Source: Saccharum officinarum (Eukaryota; Streptophyta; Magnoliopsida; Poales; Poaceae). Taken from it: a stretch of DNA of 64,000 bases. Both the position numbers and the translations under genes were made by a program. Positions 55,253-64,000 of this stretch are shown here, piece by piece; within the stretch, counting starts at the first letter, position 1; each line of letters opens with the position of its first letter. Below the pieces are notes generated by a model. That model was not told the origin of the DNA and did no database searches. It saw only the letters and a program-made list of their open reading frames with translations. Location of the stretch: contig CM036158.1 in the NCBI GenBank assembly GCA_020631735.1, positions 86,553,421 to 86,617,420 of the forward strand, written 5' to 3'.

Positions 55253-55403
55253 AGCCTCGAGGCTCTATAAATTGTTTCGCAATCCCATGATAGAATAAAG
55301 AATACATCGGTGTTCAAAGCATTCTTTCATAAAAACCAGGAGGCTCGACCCTGTCTTCTCAGAGTCAAACCTCTCTCGGGGGCTGCATGGGGGAACCCCC
55401 TGT

Positions 55404-55800
55404 GTCCCAAAAAAAAACTCACACTTTTTCAAAAACAAGAGAACTTTTACATAGTCGACGAGGCCGCAAGTGCACCCTAAGGTTCGAGGGCTGCCGAGCC
55501 ACGAGATCGCCTATGCCTCCGAGCTATGGTACCTCCACTCACTCCCCCATGCCAAGGGGTACAACCGCGTGCTAAGTAGACCTAATAAAAGTTCCCGACT
55601 TTGAAAAAACTCACGTATAACGGTCTCATACGCTTCAAATCGAGTTCTTACATAATCAACGAGGCCGCAAGTGCACCCTAAGGCCCAAGGGTTGTCGAAC
55701 CGTGAGATCGCCTATGCCTCCGGGCTATGGTACCTCCACTCGCTCCCTCACGCCAAGGGGTGCAACCATGTGCAAAGAAAAACATGTGAGAGTATGATTC
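55404..55800. repeat. ~201-bp tandem repeat downstream of Tat pol
   Basis: Two copies share aaaaaactcac, cgaggccgcaagtgcacccta, gagatcgcctatgcctcc and ctatggtacctccactc at a spacing of about 201 bp. Non-coding spacer repeats after pol are common in Tat elements. Confidence 0.8.
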
Positions 55801-55947
55801 AAGCAAGAAAGGGAACGAAAGACTCAAACGAAAACGAACATTTAGTATACATTTACATATAAATGTTTCTAGGCCCCTGAGGCCATCACAGTGCAAGTCA
55901 CGAATACTAACTAACTTATTACATGGGCCTTCATGCCTAGGCTTGGC

Positions 55948-58900
55948 TTACAGGCCCTCGTCATCGGCAGGCAGGACCACCTCGACCTCGAACAGCTTCG
56001 CGAGACGACCCCCGGGCTCTTTCGCAGCCTCGATCAATTCTAGGCAGGCTGCCTCATTCTCCTCATCAGTCCTGTCTGGATCCAAGATGAAGCCATCAGC
56101 AATAAGGCCCATGTCATACTCAAACCCAGACCAGATGATCGCCATGGCCCTCTTCACGCCATGATGCAGCCCGCCTCGAATCTTCTCGCGGACAAGGCCA
56201 CCTAGCGCCGTCATCCAGCGAACAAACGAGTTCCCTAGCGCATCCTCCTCGGTATCGACATCGGGCTTGACCCCTAGGCCATCGCACACCGAGGTGATCG
56301 CACCCTGGAGTAATTGAGTTCGCCCGGCCTCAGCCTTGAAGAGGTTCTAGAATGAGGTAGTCGTCGCCTGGGCCGCACGTTGCTGCTTTTCTAGCTCTGA
56401 AATACAAACACCAAGTTAGCAAAGACTTGGGACCCCAAGGCCAAGGTCAAAACATGACAAAAGGTTTACCCTTAGCGTGGGCCTACCAACCCATGACCTC
56501 ATCGCGCAACCCATCACGTGCTTTCTCCGCCACCTGAAGAGCCTCGTCCTTGTCACGGACAGTCGCCCTCAACGTCTCGATCTCCTGACTGGTGCCCGAG
56601 AGAGCCTCGTCCCTCTCTCGGACGGTCCCCTTCAATGTCGTGACCTCGTTCTCTAGGGTCCCGACGCGAGCGGATGCCATCCCAATCTAGACGTTTAGGG
56701 CATCACGCTGGCCGCTGACTAGAGCGACATCCTCCTCGAGCTCCTTCACACGCGCTAATAGCGGCGCGAGGTCCTCATGGACCTTGGCCGCCTCCTCCCG
56801 AGCCTTGGTCGCATCTTCACGCACCTTGGCCTCGGCCTCCTGAGCCTACGTCGCCTCCTCCCTGACCACTGCATGGATGATGCGAAGCTCGTCTACTTTG
56901 GCGCTCTTCTTGGATAGCCGCTTATTGACTTCCTCAGCCAGAGCCCATTGACGAGTAAGCGCCGCCCATACGCCACTTTCATGATGAATGAAGAGCGACT
57001 TGTGGCGAGATCGCTCCTTGAGTTCCTGACCACAGTTAAGCTTAAGATCAGAACTAAGGAGAAAAGGGGATATACGCTAGAAAAAACAAACAGACATGAC
57101 TCACCTCAAAGGCCTCCGACATACGCCACACCAAGGTGTTCGCAACCATCCGCAGGGACTGCACGGAGTGCTTACGGAGTCCCTCGATGTACTCCTAGTG
57201 CTGCACTTCATCCTTGTCATCAAGGGCGAAGAAGGGCTCGGCGTTGGGGTTAGCCATGTCCCTAAACTCGAGGGTTGACCGACCCCAGCATGGGAGCTCC
57301 TCCTCTGCCCGTGCAAGCACCAGCCCCGTGAAAATCAGGCCACCTGGCGGATGCCTCGGCCATGTCGTCCCCCAATGTTATGGAAGTCCTAGGCCGATCT
57401 GGGGCATCAACCATCTCGACGTCCACCTTCTGCTTCCCCTTGTCGGAAGGAGGGTCGTCGATGGTGAGATCGATCATAGCTGGAGTCGACCCTTGGGGGG
57501 GCTAGCCTCTCATTTGTTGGCACCACCGCCTGCACGTTGGGCGGTGGCACGACCACCCCCCATTCCGCCTCGGCCACCTGCTCCTCTGTCTAGTCCTACT
57601 GCGGCTGCGGCCACGGCTCCTCCCACTCTGGTTGCAGCTCCAGCTGCTTCGCCTCTTTCCCCGTATCTGGTGGGGCCTCCACCACCTCTCTTGACTTTTC
57701 AACATCCGCCCGTCCCGTATCGCGGACGGATGTTTTGACCTCACCGGCCTCAACGGTCGCTTGGGTCCTCGTGGTTAACCCTGGCTCTGGCCCACCAACA
57801 CCAGGCACGTCGAGCCTAGCACCGCTCGGGTCTGCCTTGATCGGCTCTGGCTCCCGCGCGGCGTCACCGACTCCGGCGACCTCCTGAGCGCTTGCACCCG
57901 CCTTGGCAGCGACCTCCTTCATCTTGAGCCGCTCCATGGTAGCCTGGTACTTTGCGACCCAGACGGCGTCGTCAGTGGGCGTCTGCATTATCAGGGCAGC
58001 ACCAAACTTGAGTGCCTTGACAGGGGTCATGGCCACGAGCTCCACCTTGTGCTTATGGCTGAGTAATAAACAACCACGTTAGAACAGAAAGTAAGATAAC
58101 TTTGTTAGAAAGGCGAGGCAATACGCTTACCCAGACAAGGGAATCAAGGGCCTTGTCTCTGGCTTCCCCGAGCCACTCGATAGTTTCTGCGATGGCCCTC
58201 CATCGAGCCTCCGGTCGGCCTGGTGCTCCTTGGAGCCTGGGCTGACGAGGCACATGAGGTCCTTAGCGCCGATGAGGCTATCTGGCCTCAGGTCCTCACA
58301 TCCGACGATGGCACCCTAGCCTCGGACGTCGACATCACTGTTTCGCCCATCGATGAAGTCCGAGGCGATCGGACTCACGGTGCGGCACCACCGACCTCCC
58401 CTGAGGGACCCTAGGCGAGGCAGATCCCCTCTCTGAAGGTCCCTCTCAAGCTCTTCCTTCTGCTGGTTCTCCCTCCCTCTCAACAGGCACCGAGACTGCC
58501 CTTAATGCCTGGGAGGTTGACCCTCTGCTGATAGGCTCCAACAGGGGCCGCACGTCGGGGAGGTGCGCTAGAGAAGTCATGGTGTCATACAGCGATCCAG
58601 CGTCATCGTCGTCGCTATGCTCATGCTCATCCTCCCTCAAGACTATCTCAGAGGGGGATTCCTCGATGAGGAGACCCTCGAGACTTTGTAGGTAGTGACG
58701 CTTATTTAACGCCTCACGCTCGAGGGCCTTTCTGATCTGACGCTTCTTCGCGGCGTCCTTCTGTCCCTTCTTCTGAGCTGTCGAGATGCTTCTCGCCTCT
58801 CGAGCAGCGCGATCCTCTGGAACCAGTGGCCGTGAGTCCTTGACCGCTGATAGATCCTGCATGGAAGCCTCGACGGACTAAATCGAGAGAACCAGGAAGC

Positions 58901-59966
58901 AAAAGGACTCGAGGCTAGCGGAAGAACGCTTACCATAGGCTCGAAACCCTGGTTGGGTCGCATCGGGACCCTGTCGATGTCCTCATGCTTAAAGCTACCC
59001 ACCAACCACCGCGCGCGCCGGGCAACCTCATCAAGGGGGAGGGTCTCGTGCGACATCCGACTCCCCTCCAACGAGACCTCCAGCGTCATCTTGTCGATCC
59101 GGAGCCGGCGCTGCATCAACGGTAGCACTCTCCGATGGTGGAACACGGCGGCCACCATCCCCGTGGTCAATCCGTGCTGTCAGAGTCTCCTTAGCGCGTC
59201 GAGGAGCGGCTGCAGCTTCGGCTTCTCTTCCTCGATGACGCCATATGACCAATTGTCCTCGCGCGACATCAGGACCCGGCCGGACAACTTCGGCAGGCGA
59301 TCGTCATCATTGCACAGGTAGAACCACCCATTGTGCCATCCGCTGTTCGACGAAATGAGCTGCGCCAGGATGTAGAGCTCGCCTCGACCCGCCCGGACTT
59401 GAAGGGTGCAGCTCCTAGCATGCACCGCGCACCGCACTCCCCACTCACCCGCCTTCTTAGCGAAATGCTCCGCCTTGAAAAGGTGGAGCCACAGGTTCTA
59501 GTGGGGCTCCATCCCCAAGTATCCCTCATAGACCGCCGCAAAGATGGTGGTCTGTGAGATAGAGTTGGGGGCGAGATGATGGAGCTCCACCTTGTGGTAG
59601 TGGAGAAGCGCCCGCATGAACCGGCTCGGCGGCATCCCGAGCCCCCTCTCGTGGAAAGTGACGAAGCTCACCACATACCCCTCCGGGGGCGACAGCTCCC
59701 AGTGGTCGGACGGCGGCACCCTCCACTCCTGCTAGCTCTGGCTCGCCCTCGGTCGCAGAAGACCGTCATGAACTAACTCCTCCAGCTTTCTCTCTGTCAC
59801 CGAAGAGCGAACCCACTCGTTCGCAGGAAGAATTTGGCTCTTTCCCACCATGGGTGTCGAGATCAGCGTGTGGCGGCGATGGGGGAAGAGATGACGGCGG
59901 CGGCGAAGAACAGCTAAAGAGCGCAAAAGGAGAAAGGGGCAATCGTGAAAGGCTTGTAGGGGGCAT
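55948..59966 (-). pseudogene. antisense extra ORF of the Tat element (Transposase_28-like), decayed
   Basis: Read on minus. N-terminal segment KSQILPANEWVRSS; then FHERGLGMPPSRFMRALLHYH, VELHHLAPNSISQTTIFAAV and WFYLCNDDDRLPKL, which fit the Pfam family named putative gypsy type transposon. A TAG replaces Trp near 59498. The middle has GSFKHEDIDRVPMRPNQGFEPM and then a 77-bp GT-AG intron (58933-58857). The C-terminal half is charged with acidic stretches, a coiled coil (56680-56483; LENEVTTLKGTVRERDEAL) and a terminal block 56289-55948 ending in VVLPADDEGL. Several stops and frame changes make it inactive. Role unknown; such antisense ORFs are known in the Tat lineage. Confidence 0.7.
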
Positions 59967-59984
59967 GTGGAACCCTGGACTCTG

Positions 59985-59992
59985 TACTTATA
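59985..59992 (-). promoter_or_regulatory. TATA box candidate for the antisense ORF
   Basis: TATAAGTA on minus, about 20-70 bp upstream of candidate ATGs at 59966 and 59926. It suggests that the ORF has its own promoter. Confidence 0.5.
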
Positions 59993-59999
59993 CCCTGGC

Positions 60000-60440
60000 G
60001 GAAGACCAACGGGCGGATCCGGTGAAAAGGTAGGAACAGTTCCCGCATTTAATGTCCTTACCTAACTGCTCCCTCGAAACCCGCGGGTAAGGGCACGTGT
60101 CCGCCGTTCACTCCGCAACTGTCGTGCCACGACGCCCACTACCGCGTCGTTCTCGCTTCTCCTAAAAAGACGCGCCCCAATGGGCTGGAAGGGGATCCGC
60201 AGATGGATATTTCTAGACGAATGGATAACGAGCTCCGAGCCTACCATAAACCTCAAGGGATCGAAAGCTGGCCCTCGACCAGGGTTCGACAGCTACCCTC
60301 GAATAACAGAGTCAGGGACAACTGGGGATGTATCTAGACAAGGCCAGGGCTCGAGCCAATCTCTCGAGACGCCCTAGACGTATTTGAGGCTAGAAGAGAG
60401 GTCGACGGTGGAATCCCCTTGGAGAGAGGCATCGAGCCCT
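60000..60440. other. Tat element sequence upstream of its antisense ORF
   Basis: No gene seen. The stretch would hold the upstream promoter region of the antisense ORF and lead to the 3' LTR, which is not present before the insertion at 60441. Confidence 0.45.
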
Positions 60441-62012
60441 TGAAAGGTCTTGATGGCTAGAGGGGGGTGAAGCCTTTTAAAATTTCTACAAAGACAAGGT
60501 AAACAAGTTTATCAATATAACAAATAGCGAGATGCGAGTTTTGCTTAGCCTACGGGGTGTTTGCAAGCCACCTATCCAATTTATAATTCTAGTATATTTG
60601 CACTCAACCACACAAGTCAAACCGCACAACTTAGCTTACAACTAAAGCTAACTAGCTACACAAGCTAAGAGCTATACTAACAAGCTAGCAAGGTAACTAA
60701 GAAAATAATACAAGAGAGAGTTAGAAGGGTATCACCGAGGGGCAAAGTATTGAGCCAACCAATCAATATGATCAAGAGATAAATTCCATAATACACAACC
60801 ACCGGGATCGATTAATCACAATAAGAATGATGATACAAAGATTTATCCCGAGGTTCATGTGCTTGCCGGCACGCTAGTCCCCATTGTGTCCCTCTTCACC
60901 ACGTGGTTTGGTGGCTAATCGGTCTCACACCGAGCCTCTCAAAAGACGCCACAAGAACCTACCAAATGGCAAAAGGTTGCAAATGACACGAGCAATCCAC
61001 TAACGTTGCCTTTGGTGCTTCGTCGAGGTAGGCACAAACCCCTCACAATCACCGGAGGTGGCCAAGAACAATCACTAACTATTGCCAATGCCTCCAAGCT
61101 ACTTCAAGCCATCTAGGTGCGCGACAATCACCAAGAGAAACAAGAATCCCGTAGCAAATCAACCACCAAGTGCCAACTAGATGCAATCTCACAATGCAAA
61201 TACACTTGGATCACTCAATCTCACTTCAAATATGCAAAGAAGCAAGAGAGATGAGTGGGAGGGGAGTTGCTTAGCTCAAAGTGCTCACAAGTATGTCAAA
61301 GAGTGCAAGGGTGTGAGCCTTGAGCCGGCCAATGAGTATTTATAGACGTACCCCTTCGAATAGAGCCGTTAGGCACTCGATTCTGCTGCAGTCGCGCTGA
61401 CCGGACGCGCTGGTCGCACAGACCGGATGCGCGAAGCTTGACCGGACGTGCTAGTCCCATAACCGATCGGACACACTGGTCAAGCCAAGCAGCGCTCCAG
61501 CGAGTCAGCGACCGGACACGCTGCTAGACGAACTGACCGGACGAGCTGGTCAAGTCTGAGCAGCTCTCCAGCGAGACAGCGACCAGACGCGCTATTAGAC
61601 GAACCGGATGCCATAGAGCCAGCGTCCGGTTAGAGTCCAGTAAGCACCCAGAACGACCGAACGCGTCCGGTCGACCATGACCGGACGCGCCACCACGTTC
61701 GATCAGAAGACCAAGACGCGCGCAAACCTTGACCACTGACCGGACACGTCCGGTATAGCGTCCAATCACCTCTGTGACATCCGTTCGCCTCCATTTGATT
61801 CACCCTTTCACATATGAGCTAGACTAAGTATGTGTGTCACTTTAGCACATGTTTTAGCTCGTGAAACAACATGTGACAATGCCTCCAAATCTCGACATAG
61901 GAGTAAAGGAAAATAGGTGTTTCAATTCCTCAAAAACGCCTGAATTATGATGGGGAAAGGACCCCAAACCCTCTCTACCGCTCAAACTTCAACACCATCA
62001 CAAATGTGCTAT
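60441..62012 (-). mobile_element. SIRE-type LTR, older copy, interrupted
   Basis: Starts TGAAAGGTCTTGATGGCTAGAGGGGGGTG and follows the layout of the LTRs at 31864 and 40720: TATAAATA on minus at 61344-61337 and a decayed GGACGCG array from 61399. It stops at caaatgtgctat, where an antisense Tekay-like LTR begins, so the remainder lies beyond the window. Whether it is solo cannot be told. Confidence 0.85.
61399..61771. repeat. decayed CCGGACGCG array in the older SIRE-type LTR
   Basis: Same motif and position, about 55 bp upstream of the TATA box in element sense. Many cores read ggatgcg, ggacgtg or ggacacg, consistent with loss of methylated CpG. Confidence 0.8.
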
Positions 62013-64000
62013 TGTCACAGAACCTCCTAATTATGATGGCCCACATGTACCTGCCATCATTATAATGACCTCTAACAGCCATACTTATGTTTCTCATAAC
62101 TTAAAAGGTCTGCTTTCCTCCGAACAGGATCCAATCACATGAGTATTGCAATATTACAATAGTTTATTCAAAATACCATCAGAGGAAAGTAGCGGAAGTC
62201 TTACAATAACTTAAGTTTACAAACCACAGTTTCCAAACTTCAAACCTTATGTAGCATTATTACAAACTGGTAGTAAGGAAGTATCAGTAGTAACTTTATT
62301 ACAAACACACAAACGAAGTGTCTTGCCCAAAGGCCACACAGTCTACTCGTCATCACTTTCTTCAGCCACAACGGTCATGCAACAAGGCTCAAAGTAGACT
62401 TGTTCATGAACCGCACCTGCAACAAGGGGTTTAACAAACCCTGAGTACAAGAGTACTCAACAAGACTTACCTGACTAAGAAAAAGACTCCAAGGGCATGC
62501 TAGCTTTAGGGAATCAAGGTATGGGTATTCAAGAATCAAAATTTCTTTTGTAGAAAAGCTTACTAAAGTAAGTCCTTACCTTCAATATTTTACTTTTACC
62601 ATTGATGGTTCATTAACCAATTCTAAGTGATCCTAATCTAAATCAAAGTAATTCCCATCAAGACATTTCTCATTCTCTTTTAATTCCAGTTCTTAACTAC
62701 GATGTTGGTGCAAGGCCAAGACTCCTTTCTCATGGAGCAATGACGATTCGAACCGCTTCATTTACCCAGCTGGGGATTCCTAACCACATGACATATGTAG
62801 AACCCAATCTTGCATATATCAACTCTTTCCCGAGTAACCAAAAACCAGAACGTGTCCATCGCTACCCGAGAGCACAGTACTCCTCGAACCCGGCCCAATT
62901 CTAGCCCCGAGGGTACACGCTACTCTCGCCATCTCTCTACTCCCAGTGCGAGGTTAGACGTTCTCGTAATGGAATAGTCGAAGTAACGCTTACCCGACAT
63001 GGGTACATGGCCAGTACTAATAAAAACTCCATGACGCGAGGGCCAACAATGTACGGTCCTTAACTGATAAGGCGAAAACACTATATTGAGACTCCTTTCC
63101 CAATGCAAGTTAGCAGTGGCCAAACCACCCGCCCGATCTAAAAAGTTCAATCTCATATTTCAATATTCATTAAGTATGCCATCATGGCCATGTAAACATT
63201 CATTTAAAAAGCTTAACTCATAAGCATAGCGAAGCATACTACGCATTTTCAGTAAAAACAGGTATCAAGAGTGATATCAAGGATGACAATGCATCAATTG
63301 GGTTATCACTCAACTCCTAAGTACTTAATGCAGTAAACCACAATATAAATAATAAATATTTGTAAAACTCAAGGTAGGGTTTAAATGCACTGGGGCTTGC
63401 CTTGCTCTGACGCGATGACTGACTCGGGCTCAAAGACTCCGACCTCTAGTCCGGAACCCACCGAAGACAACTCTTCTCCGGAGACTTGCTCGCCAACGTC
63501 GACCTCTTCGAAAGCGGGAACTACATGAGCATATAACATGTTTCAACATGATGCGGTGATAAACATGATGCTTGATGATGATATGCCACGGTTTATGACT
63601 TGAGTACAACTTTCCTTCGCGGTACAGTCGCAAAACAGTAAAACCTACTAACTAATAGCGATAACTTAAGCGACACTAACGTTTCTTACTGAACATGCTA
63701 CTAACGAGCTCAATCATGAAATTAAGGCACCAAAGATCACCAAGAATTATTGACCCAAGGTCATCACTCAATCGAAAGGACACACAACACTTAAAGTTAT
63801 CAATTTAACATTTATTTAAATATTTAATTAATTAGGGCATAATTAATATTAGATCAAACTTCATCTAAAAGAGCTTAAACTTTTTCTATGGATTAATCAT
63901 GGCCTAAAACAGTGTTACAATAATTTTCATGATTTTTGGATTAATATTTTAATTACTAAAATTCATGGAAGTTACATTTAATATTTAATTGAACTAATTA
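62013..64000 (-). mobile_element. Tekay-like LTR, antisense, runs off the right edge
   Basis: Starts TGTCACAGAACC, the inverse of the LTR end GGTTCTGTGACA. It contains inverses of inner-LTR blocks: ggaaagtagcggaag (62185), the GT...AG hairpin module (62470-62417), the agttaaggaccgtac block (about 63060) and the GKPQC-encoding segment (about 63390). Diverged from both other Tekay-type LTRs. No coding domains. Confidence 0.8.

Larger units (their letters stand above)
14534..60440 (+). mobile_element. decayed Ty3/gypsy element, Tat lineage, host of the whole nest
   Basis: Fragments in plus order are gag (14534-16026), protease (16027-19390), RT-RNase H (19391-21350) and integrase (21400-22431, finishing at 55012-55252). 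A tandem-repeat spacer and a long antisense ORF (59966-55948) follow. An extra antisense ORF between pol and the 3' LTR is typical of the Tat lineage. Frames hold many stops and shifts, so the copy is old and dead. Insertions interrupt it at 16520, 22432 and 60441. Neither LTR is visible: the left is lost at the gap and the right lies beyond 60440 or is absent. Confidence 0.8.

Overview
The window looks like nuclear DNA of a panicoid grass (Saccharum/Miscanthus/Sorghum type). The evidence is grass-type MITEs and a tRNA-derived SINE, intron-rich plant genes with GC-rich 5' ends, and deeply nested long LTR retrotransposons (SIRE-type copia, Tekay/Del-type chromovirus, Tat-type gypsy). Species cannot be fixed by reading alone. 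Everything below comes from reading the sequence and the family knowledge named; no database search was run.

Region 1 (1-14433) is a gene island. A plastid phosphoserine phosphatase gene (minus strand, exons 1-3 at 1144-452, the rest beyond the left edge) and a SEC14/CRAL-TRIO lipid-transfer-like gene (plus strand, coding exons 8509-13206) are divergently arranged. About 6 kb between them is packed with small elements: a SINE, a 5'-truncated LINE with a 14-bp target duplication, a hAT element with an 8-bp duplication, three PIF/Harbinger-like elements (two with GC-rich cargo) and other MITEs. Both genes carry apparent lesions: a TAG in the phosphatase, and two single-base losses in short homopolymers in the SEC14 gene. 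The latter could be assembly errors. A 100-N gap follows at 14434-14533.

Region 2 (14534-64000) is a retrotransposon nest whose order is shown by 5-bp target duplications. The base is a decayed Tat-type gypsy element (gag, PR, RT-RH, IN on plus; a typical antisense extra ORF at 59966-55948). Into it went (a) a SIRE-type solo LTR 16520-18966 (CCATG), (b) a Tekay-like solo LTR 22432-55011 (TCAGC) and (c) a SIRE-type LTR from 60441, itself cut by an antisense Tekay-like LTR from 62013. Into (b) went a complete young Tekay-type element 26121-53411 (ATCCA), and into that a complete SIRE-type copia element 31864-42997 on minus (GCAGA) with intact gag and pol.

The most striking observation is that the extra ORF (ORF0) between the 5' LTR and gag of the Tekay-type element starts with a near copy of the histone H3 tail (18 of 21 residues). 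K4, R8, K9 and S10 are kept, while the acetylatable K14 and K18 are replaced. A coiled coil and a very acidic C-terminus follow. The same element encodes an integrase C-terminal chromodomain, a module that in related elements reads methylated H3. Both ORF0 and gag start codons directly follow splice-acceptor-like sequences. Other structures worth attention are CCGGACGCG palindrome arrays just upstream of the TATA box in four SIRE-type LTR copies, a 54-55-nt GT...AG hairpin module and a hyper-conserved ~400-bp island in Tekay-type LTRs, and an acidic small ORF shared by three Tekay-type LTR families.
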